The notes under the pieces are model-generated. The model searched no databases, was not told where the DNA came from, and saw only the letters and a list, made by a program, of their open reading frames with translations. DNA of 47,954 bases from a virus, in the IMG/VR virus record IMGVR_UViG_3300047359_000988, positions 1-47,954 of that record. One strand, given 5' to 3'. Both the position numbers and the translations under genes were made by a program. Below are positions 18,141 through 26,214 of the stretch, piece after piece (position 1 is the first letter of the stretch; every line of letters begins with the position of its first letter).

Positions 18141-18618
18141 TATTAGCCTCCTGAATCAGACGATCAAAAGTTTCAAGTGGCATCTTAATTCTTACATATG
18201 TATGAACGTTGCCAGTAGATGCAAGTTGGTAAGACTTCTTCTTAACTTCAAGATGCTCTCTAATAACTGTATCTTCAACAGAATGTCTTACATACGTTCT
18301 AGTTTTACGACTAGTGTCTTTGATGTCTACTTCGGTAAAACTATTCACAGTACCGTTAATACGTTCTGCATAACCTTTCACAGCAAAAGTATATGCTTGT
18401 GATTCACTTGCTTGTTCGTATTGACTTTCGCCCATACCACATGCATATGCATAATCAGTTTTCCAAAACAAGAAACCTTCTGAACCAATTTGCTCACAGT
18501 CTTCATACCACTTAGGGTTTGCTTTAGTTTCTCTTACATCAATAGTAGTCATTGAACTACATGCTCCAAGTGTCAAGATGACTCCTGCGAATGTAGCTGC
18601 TTTCAACATATTATTCAT
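18103..18618 (-). CDS. LPP20-like lipoprotein
   Basis: The product is 171 residues from the ATG at 18618 (the upstream in-frame ATG at 18630 lies within the GGAGG ribosome site region). Lipobox TLGAC. The segment WYEDCEQIGS...ACGMGESQYEQASESQAYTFAV has the A-x-G-x-G-x-S...A...A pattern of LPP20/LpoB-type lipoproteins. It is first of the three-lipoprotein run behind a consensus promoter. An effect on peptidoglycan synthesis is possible from the family, but the assignment is tentative. Confidence 0.68.
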   Translation of the reverse strand: MNNMLKAATFAGVILTLGACSSMTTIDVRETKANPKWYEDCEQIGSEGFLFWKTDYAYACGMGESQYEQASESQAYTFAVKGYAERINGTVNSFTEVDIKDTSRKTRTYVRHSVEDTVIREHLEVKKKSYQLASTGNVHTYVRIKMPLETFDRLIQEANNGQVSIADNSSN

Positions 18619-18653
18619 TATAGCCTCCATTTAGCCTATTCATTTAAGTTTAT

Positions 18654-18682
18654 AGTATATGTTCAAGTTAAAAGAATGTCAA
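18654..18682 (-). promoter_or_regulatory. Sigma-70-like promoter of the lipoprotein run
   Basis: The minus strand reads TTGACA, 17 nt, TATACT, about 35 nt before the first lipoprotein ATG and right after the SleB hydrolase stop. Confidence 0.72.
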
Positions 18683-18688
18683 CCACTT

Positions 18689-19249
18689 TTATGGCCAACG
18701 GTAAAAGATGTGTTGTCCTATACGTCCAACTTGATCTAAATCACTAATCCATCTAGGGGAAACATATGTTGCATGATAGTGTGTAGCACCTTCTGTTATG
18801 CCTCTATATCTTCCTAGATACACAAGACGCTGTGCAATTTCCTGCGCTCGCATCCAACTGTCTAAGTCATGTGTTGCATCACTACGACCATCACACCACC
18901 AACTGAATTGACACTTGTGTCGAACGGGATTGTATATGCGTTCGTCATCACGTAGTCCAGCATATTGTTTGGTCTTCCAACTCTCCTTTACTGGTCCTTG
19001 TTTTACTACTCCGCAAATAGTATTAGGATAACGTGTATCCTGTACACGATTAAGAACTACATCTGCAACAGCATATTGTCCTGCAATATGATCTGCTCTT
19101 GCTTCATGATAGATGTTTATTGCTAAACAGTACAGTTCGGGCTCTTCGTTTTCTGTAAACACTTCACCTTGTATCGGTTGCTGAAATGTAGAGCCTAGTA
19201 CTGAAGTTGTGAATAAAAGAATAAAAATTATACTTAATAAATGTTTCAT
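18689..19249 (-). CDS. SleB/CwlJ-type cell-wall hydrolase (lysin)
   Basis: The product is 186 residues. A hydrophobic N-terminus (about residues 1-19) acts as signal peptide or signal anchor. The Hydrolase_2 core starts LYCLAINIYHEARADHIAGQ with the expected catalytic Glu in HEAR. It continues VADVVLNRVQ, CQFSWWCDG, and ends THYHATYVSPRW. Family members are lytic transglycosylases that cut the glycan strand. This is the likely endolysin; the signal sequence suggests Sec export or a SAR-type release. A GAGGAGATAAGC site formed by the previous gene's end precedes the ATG. Confidence 0.9.
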   Translation of the reverse strand: MKHLLSIIFILLFTTSVLGSTFQQPIQGEVFTENEEPELYCLAINIYHEARADHIAGQYAVADVVLNRVQDTRYPNTICGVVKQGPVKESWKTKQYAGLRDDERIYNPVRHKCQFSWWCDGRSDATHDLDSWMRAQEIAQRLVYLGRYRGITEGATHYHATYVSPRWISDLDQVGRIGQHIFYRWP

Positions 19250-19251
19250 GC

Positions 19252-19698
19252 TTATCTCCTCATCTTTGCAATTTCTTCTGCCTGTTTAGTGCCACGCATC
19301 ACAGGAACAGCATTTGACTTATGCATTGTAGCAATACCTACAATAAGATCACCTGTATACTTTGGTGACTCTTTCTTAGTACCGCCTGAACAACCTCTAT
19401 TAAATGTACCGTTCTTGATTGCTTCTTCCATTGCAGAAGGAATCTTAGGATCATCTCTACGCCAAGATGTATCTGGTGTATATGTGCCTCTACTTTTTAC
19501 AGGGGCTTTGTATTCACCACGAACATACGAAATGTAATCGTTTACTGTGTCGTACTGTAATGAGTGATTGTTTGCTCGACGCATTGCTTTGTTGTGCTTG
19601 CGCCATTCGATAGTATATCTTTCGATATCTTTTTGTGTGAGAGCTTTTTTCTTACGCTTCTTAGTACTGATGGTACTAAGACCTCTCGCTAGATGCAT
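19252..19698 (-). CDS. Conserved basic T4-like phage protein
   Basis: The product is 148 residues from the ATG at 19698 (a second ATG lies two codons upstream at 19704). The N-terminus is Lys-rich (STKKRKKKALTQKD), the middle helical and charged, and the end has a conserved-looking YTGDLIVGIATMHKSNAVPV segment that I associate with proteins of T4-like marine phages. No enzymatic motif is seen. It is under its own consensus promoter and its stop overlaps the lysin ribosome site. Confidence 0.68.
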   Translation of the reverse strand: MHLARGLSTISTKKRKKKALTQKDIERYTIEWRKHNKAMRRANNHSLQYDTVNDYISYVRGEYKAPVKSRGTYTPDTSWRRDDPKIPSAMEEAIKNGTFNRGCSGGTKKESPKYTGDLIVGIATMHKSNAVPVMRGTKQAEEIAKMRR

Positions 19699-19735
19699 TG
19701 TCATATTGCCTACTCCGTGCCTGTATTATAGTAAT

Positions 19736-19764
19736 ACTATAGCACGAAATAGACGTTATGTCAA
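19736..19764 (-). promoter_or_regulatory. Sigma-70-like promoter before the 148-residue gene
   Basis: The minus strand reads TTGACA, 17 nt, TATAGT, about 38 nt before the gene, in the gap after the nuclease gene. It may also serve the lysin gene downstream. Confidence 0.72.
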
Positions 19765-19767
19765 CCT

Positions 19768-20235
19768 TTATTTTGTCATTTTAGCGACAGCGGCATCATA
19801 GTCTTTACGACTTACTACCCCTTCACGTAATAACTTATCTCTATTAACTAGATGTTTTGCCGCAATCTCTTCTTTGCTTCCGCCGAAGTATGCTACAGCA
19901 TGTCCTTCTTCAACAAGTATTTCAGTGACTCTTCTACCGTCAATAAGGAAGTCTCCAAGGATTCTTCCGAACTTGCCTTTTTTGTCTTCTCCACTTCGAT
20001 CAATTTCTGTTTTAAGTATTTGTGTTGATCCAATTGGTAACATGTCTTTGAGTCTTGCTTTAGACGCCAGTCCAAATGTTTTCTCTACTTTGTCTCTTGT
20101 TCTTGATTCAGGAGTATCAATGCCCATTATACGAACACGTTCTCTGTGCATCCATATACCAAACCCTAAATCGATATCTATATCAACAGTGTCTCCGTCT
20201 ACTATACGTAACACCTTACATTTATATTCGTACAT
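19768..20235 (-). CDS. Thermonuclease-like (SNase) endonuclease
   Basis: The product is 155 residues. SNase fold: VLRIVDGDTVDIDID at the N-terminus (metal-binding Asp), RVRIMGIDTPESR (catalytic Arg and Glu), KFGRILGDF (second Arg) and EILVEEGHAVAYF. There is no signal peptide, so it acts in the cell or in the virion. It degrades DNA or RNA with calcium in known members. In a phage it could recycle host DNA for nucleotides, in step with the reductase genes. Confidence 0.9.
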   Translation of the reverse strand: MYEYKCKVLRIVDGDTVDIDIDLGFGIWMHRERVRIMGIDTPESRTRDKVEKTFGLASKARLKDMLPIGSTQILKTEIDRSGEDKKGKFGRILGDFLIDGRRVTEILVEEGHAVAYFGGSKEEIAAKHLVNRDKLLREGVVSRKDYDAAVAKMTK

Positions 20236-20278
20236 ACTTGCCCTCTCTTATAATTATATGCCCATATTATTTAGCCAT

Positions 20279-20306
20279 AAAAAAAGACGCAATAAATGCG
20301 CCTTCT
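20279..20306 (-). terminator. Rho-independent terminator after the beta-barrel gene
   Basis: On the minus strand a stem AAGGCGCA/TGCGTCTT with a short loop is followed by seven T. It lies about 27 nt past the stop of the beta-barrel gene. Confidence 0.8.
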
Positions 20307-20333
20307 TTAATTCAAATAGAACTTTGTGGTAAA

Positions 20334-20933
20334 TTACAACTTAATGTTGAACCCTACTACAAATTCTCTATCTGTGTTGTCAAAATCAGTATCCATTTTG
20401 TTTAGGATCTGTGCGTTTAACTCAACGCTTTCACTGATAGACATTCTAGCACCAACTGCCGCATAACTATCTTGATTGTTAAAATCTAAGAAGTCGCCTT
20501 CTAATGAACTAACATCGTAGCCTATTTCAACATATGGCGTTACGCCAAATACTGGTGCTTCGATACCTACATACGGACTTAATACTAATCTGTCATTGGC
20601 AAATGAATCACCAAAATCATAGTGTGCTTCTGCAACACCATAGACATTTAGATTAAGTAATGTAAGGTCAGCTCTTTTAGATAGATTCAATCTGTAATCA
20701 TCTGTTGAGCCGTTGCTAATAAATTGTAATCCAACATTAGCTACTGGGCCTGCGTTGCTCAGTGTAAACACATCTGCGCCATCTGCGAAGTCAGCGTGTG
20801 TTCCTGCTGCGTAGCCAAAAGATAAATTACCTGTTGAAGCCGTTACGCTTACACCAGTTTTGTCGAAGTCATCGGCAAATGCTGGTACAGCCATAAAGGT
20901 CGCTGCTACTATTGATAATAATAGTTTATTCAT
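20334..20933 (-). CDS. Outer-membrane beta-barrel (porin-like) protein
   Basis: The product is 199 residues with a signal peptide (MNKLLLSIVAATFMAVPAFA, cut before DDFDK). The mature part has repeated amphipathic strands (TGNLSFGYAAGTH, LSPYVGIEAPVFGVTPYVEIGY) and a terminal strand EFVVGFNIKL, typical of outer-membrane barrels. Overall layout resembles small alphaproteobacterial porin-like proteins. The 90-nt leader contains a CTAAATAATCTT segment like that in the groEL leader. It ends in a strong terminator, so it is a single-gene unit. Likely role: changing the infected cell's outer surface. Confidence 0.75.
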   Translation of the reverse strand: MNKLLLSIVAATFMAVPAFADDFDKTGVSVTASTGNLSFGYAAGTHADFADGADVFTLSNAGPVANVGLQFISNGSTDDYRLNLSKRADLTLLNLNVYGVAEAHYDFGDSFANDRLVLSPYVGIEAPVFGVTPYVEIGYDVSSLEGDFLDFNNQDSYAAVGARMSISESVELNAQILNKMDTDFDNTDREFVVGFNIKL

Positions 20934-21021
20934 AAAACATTCCTTTTTTTATTATTGTCGCGTCTATATCATACGCAAAGATTATTTAGTAAATTAGTAA
21001 AAATCAGTTTACTGTTTTTGG

Positions 21022-21231
21022 CTAACTAAAAAATAGTGCTTTCGCATTTCCTGCTATGATCATAAAACACGTTATTATGTGTAGTACAATCCAAAAAGTA
21101 CGGAATGCTAATGCTCTCCGTACTTCTTGTTGCGTAATTGGTAAAAATTCTGGCTTGTCTTCATCAGTAACGCCTATCGGCATACCAACAGTTCGGGCCC
21201 AAAATTTAAGCCAACTTCGCTGTCCACTCAT
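21022..21231 (-). CDS. Small one-helix membrane protein, conserved in T4-like marine phages
   Basis: The product is 69 residues. A polar N-terminus with WLKFWARTVGMPIGVTDEDKP is followed by one long hydrophobic helix (about residues 42-64). It overlaps the stop of the Hc1-like gene (TAATG). The N-terminal motif is of a kind I associate with cyanomyophage proteins of unknown function. Holin activity cannot be excluded, but there is only one helix. Confidence 0.65.
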   Translation of the reverse strand: MSGQRSWLKFWARTVGMPIGVTDEDKPEFLPITQQEVRRALAFRTFWIVLHIITCFMIIAGNAKALFFS

Positions 21232-21407
21232 TACATTGAGTTCTTCTTTTCAATGATTTCTTTTCTACGATCTTTAGTTAGTTTACCTAAATCGCCAAGT
21301 GCTTTTCTAGCTCTTGTTGCAGCCGCCTTTACACCTTTCTCTTCGAAAGTTGCATGCTCTGCCAAGTAGTTATTGTATGCTTGTACAATTTCTTCATGTG
21401 TTGCCAT
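21231..21407 (-). CDS. Small basic histone H1 (Hc1)-like protein
   Basis: The product is 58 residues, encoded from an ATG with GGAG 10 nt upstream. It starts MATHEEIVQAYNNYLAEH and continues KGVKAAATRARKALGDLGKLTKDRRKEI, a pattern like the N-terminal part of chlamydial Hc1 (KAAAQRVR...LEKIAKVYRKE). It is helical, basic and has no membrane segment. It may bind DNA or RNA, or be a virion component; the resemblance is by eye only. It is translationally coupled to the next gene. Confidence 0.62.
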   Translation of the reverse strand: MATHEEIVQAYNNYLAEHATFEEKGVKAAATRARKALGDLGKLTKDRRKEIIEKKNSM

Positions 21408-21475
21408 AATGCTCTCCTGTATTATAGTTACAAATTTATTTAATAGATCTGCGTTTAAGGGGTGTTAAAAGTGGT

Positions 21476-21742
21476 TTAGGCTGGATCGCCAACTTTTACG
21501 TTGGCACTACCTGTTGCGGCATCGCCACATGTAGCAAGGTCACCTGCATTAACAACAGCAACTCCGCCAATGAATACATTGTTAGAACCTGCTATCATAG
21601 TTGGTCCGGCATGAGCGCCTGACCCGTGACCTTCTACATCGTCGCCGTTAACAATGACTAGTTCGCCATTTGCGAATACAGTTGCTTGGCTCGGAATTAA
21701 ATCTCCGCCTGCTGTATCATTGTTACGACTAATACCAGGCAT
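21476..21742 (-). CDS. PAAR-domain spike-tip protein
   Basis: The product is 88 residues. It begins MPGISRNNDTAGG and has the PAAR pattern of repeated short strands (VNGDDVEGHG, HAGPTMIAGSNNVFIGG, VVNAGDLATCG). PAAR proteins cap the tail spike (T4 gp5.4) and bind a metal at the tip. The gene directly follows the Sm-like gene with no gap. It is one of the few clear tail-core functions in the window. Confidence 0.88.
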   Translation of the reverse strand: MPGISRNNDTAGGDLIPSQATVFANGELVIVNGDDVEGHGSGAHAGPTMIAGSNNVFIGGVAVVNAGDLATCGDAATGSANVKVGDPA

Positions 21743-22030
21743 CTAAGTTACAATGCCTGTAGTTTGTTCAACATACTGTTTTGAAATTTCTTCAATAGTC
21801 GAGCCTGTTGTCATTACGTTTGTTTGTTTGAACGTCATAACTTGGTCGTTTGTTGTGCTGAACATATAAGGTGCTAGAGCAAGTCCTTGCTGACCCATAA
21901 CAATAGCCATTGGCTTTTTGATGTCATAGCCAGTGTCAGTTTCTGCTTCTAGTCTTCCAATTATTTCTTCGCCTGTTGAGAGTTTTAATGAAATAACATC
22001 TCCGACAGCGGTTGGTTTTTTAAGTAACAT
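21743..22030 (-). CDS. Small Sm-like-fold protein
   Basis: The product is 95 residues. The N-terminal half, GDVISLKLSTGEEIIGRLEAETDTGYDIKKP, has the strand pattern of an Sm/LSm barrel; the rest is less clear. Proteins of this type are common in T4-like marine phages and lack a proven role. RNA binding is suggested by the fold alone. The start overlaps the glutaredoxin stop and the stop directly abuts the PAAR start. Confidence 0.6.
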   Translation of the reverse strand: MLLKKPTAVGDVISLKLSTGEEIIGRLEAETDTGYDIKKPMAIVMGQQGLALAPYMFSTTNDQVMTFKQTNVMTTGSTIEEISKQYVEQTTGIVT

Positions 22031-22287
22031 TATAATGTGTGTCCTGTGCCATTGAAGTTGGTGTCTTCAATATATTTTAATAAATCTGTGTAGCCACCAA
22101 TGTTCTCACCATTGATTTGTATTTGTGGTACACTCCTTGCTCCTGGTACAGCCTCTAATAAATCTTCTAACTGTACATCAGTGCCAATCATCTTAACTTC
22201 GTAGTTAATATGCATTGCATCTAATTTTGCTTTTGCTTTGTCACAAAACGGACATTGCGGTTTGCTCCATACTACAATATTTGTCAT
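22030..22287 (-). CDS. Glutaredoxin
   Basis: The product is 85 residues. The active site is CPFC (Cys12, Cys15) after strand NIVVWSKPQ; the cis-proline SVPQI and GGYTDLLKY helix follow. It delivers electrons to ribonucleotide reductase, whose NrdB gene overlaps this start by 4 nt. T4 carries the same functional trio. Confidence 0.94.
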   Translation of the reverse strand: MTNIVVWSKPQCPFCDKAKAKLDAMHINYEVKMIGTDVQLEDLLEAVPGARSVPQIQINGENIGGYTDLLKYIEDTNFNGTGHTL

Positions 22288-23387
22288 AAACTAAATCCTT
22301 TAAGTGACTCTTCACTTACGTCTTGTTTAATACCGCCAATAACGTAAGACTCTACTTCAGTCTCTTGTGGGGCTACCTGCAAGCCTGAACTACTCAACCA
22401 ATGTGTAGTCCACGGTAATGGGTTAGTGTTTACAGGTTGGTCAAAGATTGCATCTAATCCTAATGCTTTTAATCGTCTGTTAGCAATATACTCTACATAC
22501 TGATTAAGTAGTGTTGCATTAAGTCCAATCATTGAACCATCTTTAAACAAGTACTCCGCCCATGCCTTTTCTTCTTCTACACAGGTACGCCACATTTCGT
22601 ACACTTCTTCTTTACACTCTTTAGCAATCTTAACCATTTGTGGATCGTCTTTGCCGTTAGCCCAGTTCTTAAGAACGTGTGTGCTAAGTGCCAAGTGTTG
22701 TGCTTCGTCACGTGCAATTAATGAAATAATCTTTGCTGATCCTTCCATTAGTTTTAGTTCGCCAAAACCAAATGTACATGCAAAACTTACATAGAAACGA
22801 AGTCCTTCTAAGATATTTACGTTCATCATAGCCAAGTAGAGTTTCTTTTTGACATCTAGCATACTACCTTCACCACGATGATTGTAAGCGTCTGCCGCTT
22901 CTGTAAATGCATCATAGTTCTTAGTAACAGCTTCTGCACGTTTAAGAATCTCTTTGTCGTCTAAGATAGTATCAAATACTTCACTTGGGTCTGGATACAC
23001 ATTTTTCATAATGTGTGTATACGAACGTGAGTGGATAGTTTCAAAGAAGTCCCAAGTAACAATACAACCTTCTAGCTCAGGCAATGATACATGCGGCAAA
23101 AATGCTAGGCATGGACCACGTCCTTGTACGCTGTCAAGTAGTGTTTGATATTTTAAGTTTGCTGTAAAGATGTGCTTCTGCTCAGGGCGGAAGTTAGCAT
23201 AGTCTGCTCTATCTTTTTGCAATGAAACTTCTTCTGGTCTCCAAAAGTATCCAAGCATGGTTTGATTTAATTTATCAAACACAGGAAATTTGAATACATC
23301 ATATCGTTGTGTGTTTTGATCTGCTCCGAAGAACATGTTTTGTTTTGTAAAGTCAACCTTATCAGTGTTGAATACTGTTTTTGCCAT
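22284..23387 (-). CDS. nrdB: Class I ribonucleotide reductase, small (radical) subunit
   Basis: The product is 367 residues. The site ETIHSRSYTHI gives the iron ligands Glu and His and the radical Tyr (E. coli E115, H118, Y122). The second metal site ARDEAQHLALSTH is present. The C-terminal tail ends VSEESLKGFSL for docking on NrdA. It makes the tyrosyl radical for dNTP synthesis. It has its own sigma-70-like promoter upstream and is followed by glutaredoxin with a 4-nt overlap. Confidence 0.97.
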   Translation of the reverse strand: MAKTVFNTDKVDFTKQNMFFGADQNTQRYDVFKFPVFDKLNQTMLGYFWRPEEVSLQKDRADYANFRPEQKHIFTANLKYQTLLDSVQGRGPCLAFLPHVSLPELEGCIVTWDFFETIHSRSYTHIMKNVYPDPSEVFDTILDDKEILKRAEAVTKNYDAFTEAADAYNHRGEGSMLDVKKKLYLAMMNVNILEGLRFYVSFACTFGFGELKLMEGSAKIISLIARDEAQHLALSTHVLKNWANGKDDPQMVKIAKECKEEVYEMWRTCVEEEKAWAEYLFKDGSMIGLNATLLNQYVEYIANRRLKALGLDAIFDQPVNTNPLPWTTHWLSSSGLQVAPQETEVESYVIGGIKQDVSEESLKGFSL

Positions 23388-23414
23388 TTTAAACTTTCCT
23401 TATCCTATGTAGCA

Positions 23415-23443
23415 ATGCTACTATCTTTTCTTTTGTTTGTCAA
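23415..23443 (-). promoter_or_regulatory. Sigma-70-like promoter of nrdB
   Basis: The minus strand reads TTGACA, 17 nt, TAGCAT. The -35 box is perfect and the -10 box is 4 of 6. It lies in the gap after the nrdA stop. Confidence 0.5.
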
Positions 23444-23446
23444 GAA

Positions 23447-25747
23447 TTAAATTGCACATGCTTCGCAGGCTTCTTCATCTTCTTCGGCGCCCATGGGTAA
23501 TTCTACTTGTGTTTCTTCATCTTCCAGTTCACTTGGATCTGTTTTGTAATCATAAGTGTTCTGATAGTAACTAGTTTTCCATCCTAACTTGTAGGTGTTT
23601 AGTAAGTCACCAATCATAACACTCATAGGCACTTCATTGTTTTCAAAGTGCGTAGGGTTATAACTCCAGTTGCCGCTTATAGCTTGGTCAAAGAACTTCT
23701 GCATCACAGCAACAATATTTATATATCCTGTGTTGTTAGGCATATCCCATAACAAGCTGTAGTGGTTCTTTAGAGTTTGGTATTGGGGAACAATCTGCTT
23801 AAGAGGCCCCTTCTTTGATTTTTTAGTGGACAAGTAGCCTCTAGGTGGTTCGATGCCGTTTGTGGCGTTTGACACAACGCTGCTACTCTCCGATGGCATC
23901 TGTGCGGACAATGTCGAGTGTCTAAGTCCGTGTTCCTGTATGCTAGAACGTAGGCTATCCCAATCATAATTTAACTTTCCTTTTACTACATCATCGACAT
24001 CTTTCTTGTAAGTATCAATAGGAAGAATGCCGTCGGAGTATTTAGTACGGTTAAAGTATTCACATGCTCCTCGTTCCTGCGCTAAAGTGTTGCTGGCTTT
24101 AAGCAAGTAATACTGAAACGCTTCTGACAAGTCATGTACTAGTGTCCATGCTTCTTTGTCTTCGTACTTAACATGTTGACGAGCTAGATAGTGTGCTAAT
24201 CCAATGTAGCCTACACCTAGTGAACGTCTTGCCTTTGTACTAACTTCTGCCGCTTTAATTGGATACTTCTGATAGTCAATGATTTCTTCTAATGCTCTAA
24301 CAGCCAGCTCACATAGTTCTTCTAAGTCATCTAATGATCTTAGTGTACCTACGTTAATAGCACTTAGAATACACAATGCAATTTCACCTTCTGGATCATC
24401 AATGTGGTTAAGTGGCTTTGTAGGTAATGTAATCTCTTGACACAGGTTACTCATGTAAACTGTATCTTTAAACGAACTGTGTGTGTTAGCATGATCTACA
24501 TTCATAATGTAGATACGCCCTGTTTCTGCACGTTCTTTTACTAATGCACTAAACAATTCCATTGCAGGAATAGTTTTCTTTTTAATGCTTGTAGCACGTT
24601 CATACTTTTCATAAAGCTCTTTAAACTTGTCTGCATCACCAAAGTATGCTTCATACAATCCCGGAACTTCATGTGGCGAGAAAAGAGTAATATCACCACC
24701 AGATAACAACCTTTCATACATAGTTTTGTTTAACTGTATGCTGTAGTCTAGTTTACGTACTCTGTTGTCCTCTGTACCTTTGTTGTTCTTTAGTACAAGG
24801 ATGTCTTCAATCTCTTGATGCCAAAACGGGAAGTGCGTAGTAGCACTACCGCCACGTACCCCATTCTGTGTACAACAACGTACTGTGCTTTCAAACTTCT
24901 TTAAGAAAGGAATGATACCAGTGTGCGCCACTTCTCCGCCACGTATCTTTGCGTTGACTCCGCGTATCCTGCCAGCGTTGATGCCGATGCCTGCACGTTG
25001 AGCTGTATAGCGGCCAATAGCCATATCACTAGCAAAAATGCTGTCAAGAGTATCATCACTGTCAACAAGAACACAACTTGCAAACTGTCGTACAGGGGTC
25101 CTGACACCTGCCATAACTGGGGTCGGAATATTGATTTTAAAAAGTGAGGTCGCATCGTAGTATCTCCTTACGTAGTGCATACGTGTTTCTGCTGGATAGT
25201 TAGCAAACAATGTTGCCGCAATCATCATATACATAAACTGGGGAGTTTCAAATATTTGTCCATTTGAACGATCCTGGCAAAGGTATTTGTCAACTACTTG
25301 ACGTAACCCTGCGTAGGTAAAGTTTTCATCACGCTTATGTCTTATATAACTGTCAAGTGTAGCAATTTCATCTGTTGTATACTTTTCAAGTATCTCAGGA
25401 TCATATACGTTACGCTCAATGTTAAGTTCAATGTTTTTCTGTAGTGTAATTGCATTGTACTCGCCAAATACATCTTTGTTTACACCATAGCTTAATAGTC
25501 TTGCTGCAGCATACTGGTAGTTTGGGTTATCCAAACTAATTAAATCGTTAGCACTTCTTACTAGAATTTCTTGTATGTCACTTGTTGGCATACCATCATA
25601 AAATTGTAAGTTCGCATTCATTTCGATTTGACTACTACTTACGCCGGCTAAACCTTCACAAGCAAATTCTACTACCTTGTGTATTTTATCAATGTTGATT
25701 GGTTCTTTTTTGCCAGATCGTTTTACGATTTGAATCCCGTTGGACAT
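23447..25747 (-). CDS. nrdA: Class I ribonucleotide reductase, large (catalytic) subunit
   Basis: The product is 766 residues from the ATG at 25747, which has AGGAG upstream (a longer frame to 25765 contains the ribosome site). An ATP-cone region is at the N-terminus (VKRSGKKEPINIDKI). The catalytic SNLCQEI (Asn-Cys-Glu) is present, with the redox Cys residues in FASCVLVD and ALCILSAINVG. The C-terminal EACEACAI holds the re-reduction Cys pair. It converts all four rNDPs. A late-type box lies 34 nt upstream, unlike nrdB, which has a sigma-70-like promoter. Confidence 0.97.
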   Translation of the reverse strand: MSNGIQIVKRSGKKEPINIDKIHKVVEFACEGLAGVSSSQIEMNANLQFYDGMPTSDIQEILVRSANDLISLDNPNYQYAAARLLSYGVNKDVFGEYNAITLQKNIELNIERNVYDPEILEKYTTDEIATLDSYIRHKRDENFTYAGLRQVVDKYLCQDRSNGQIFETPQFMYMMIAATLFANYPAETRMHYVRRYYDATSLFKINIPTPVMAGVRTPVRQFASCVLVDSDDTLDSIFASDMAIGRYTAQRAGIGINAGRIRGVNAKIRGGEVAHTGIIPFLKKFESTVRCCTQNGVRGGSATTHFPFWHQEIEDILVLKNNKGTEDNRVRKLDYSIQLNKTMYERLLSGGDITLFSPHEVPGLYEAYFGDADKFKELYEKYERATSIKKKTIPAMELFSALVKERAETGRIYIMNVDHANTHSSFKDTVYMSNLCQEITLPTKPLNHIDDPEGEIALCILSAINVGTLRSLDDLEELCELAVRALEEIIDYQKYPIKAAEVSTKARRSLGVGYIGLAHYLARQHVKYEDKEAWTLVHDLSEAFQYYLLKASNTLAQERGACEYFNRTKYSDGILPIDTYKKDVDDVVKGKLNYDWDSLRSSIQEHGLRHSTLSAQMPSESSSVVSNATNGIEPPRGYLSTKKSKKGPLKQIVPQYQTLKNHYSLLWDMPNNTGYINIVAVMQKFFDQAISGNWSYNPTHFENNEVPMSVMIGDLLNTYKLGWKTSYYQNTYDYKTDPSELEDEETQVELPMGAEEDEEACEACAI

Positions 25748-25780
25748 ATTGTTCTCCTCTATCATTCCTATTAAGTTTTA

Positions 25781-25787
25781 TATTTAT
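25781..25787 (-). promoter_or_regulatory. Late-type promoter box before nrdA
   Basis: The minus strand reads AATAAATA, 34 nt before the nrdA ATG and overlapping the end of the upstream gene. Confidence 0.45.
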
Positions 25788-26209
25788 TGCAACCCAGACA
25801 TGTGATACTCACGTTGCGAAATTATTGTTTCTGGAAGATCAGACTTGGCAATATGTGTGTCTGGTTCATAGCCAATTATCCTATCTTCGATTAGTAGCAG
25901 ATAGTAAGTTTCGTTGTCTTCTCTATCTATACAGATATGTATCTCTACAGGTACCTGTTTAAAGCGGTCTGTTAACTGTAGCGAATAGCACATTCCTAAT
26001 ACAGTACAAAAGGAACAGTACTGATTCTCTAAAATCAGTTCCCAAGGTTGAGGCCATATTTTTTGATCCCAAGGGTCAGTATGAATACTAACTTGAGGCA
26101 CACTTTCATACGTGTCGATTGTGTACTGTAGGGGATCTGGATGGCTTTCTAACTCTTGTCTGAAGTCATGCCAGGCCTGGAGTCTTACTGAATATTTTTC
26201 ACCAAACAT
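25784..26209 (-). CDS. Conserved T4-like phage protein of unknown function
   Basis: The product is 141 residues. Conserved-looking elements are YSVRLQAWHDFRQELESHPDP at the start, WDQKIWPQPWELILENQYCSFC in the middle and a C-terminal mixed alpha/beta part. It resembles a conserved hypothetical of cyanomyophages that lies near structural genes. The Cys/His placement hints at a protease- or transglutaminase-like fold, but I cannot support that. It lies 5 nt after the beta-helix tail gene. Confidence 0.7.
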   Translation of the reverse strand: MFGEKYSVRLQAWHDFRQELESHPDPLQYTIDTYESVPQVSIHTDPWDQKIWPQPWELILENQYCSFCTVLGMCYSLQLTDRFKQVPVEIHICIDREDNETYYLLLIEDRIIGYEPDTHIAKSDLPETIISQREYHMSGLQ

Positions 26210-26214
26210 TAAAG

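Noticed and set aside
25748-25765. Upstream start of nrdA
   Set aside because: The extra codons contain the AGGAG ribosome site of the ATG at 25747.
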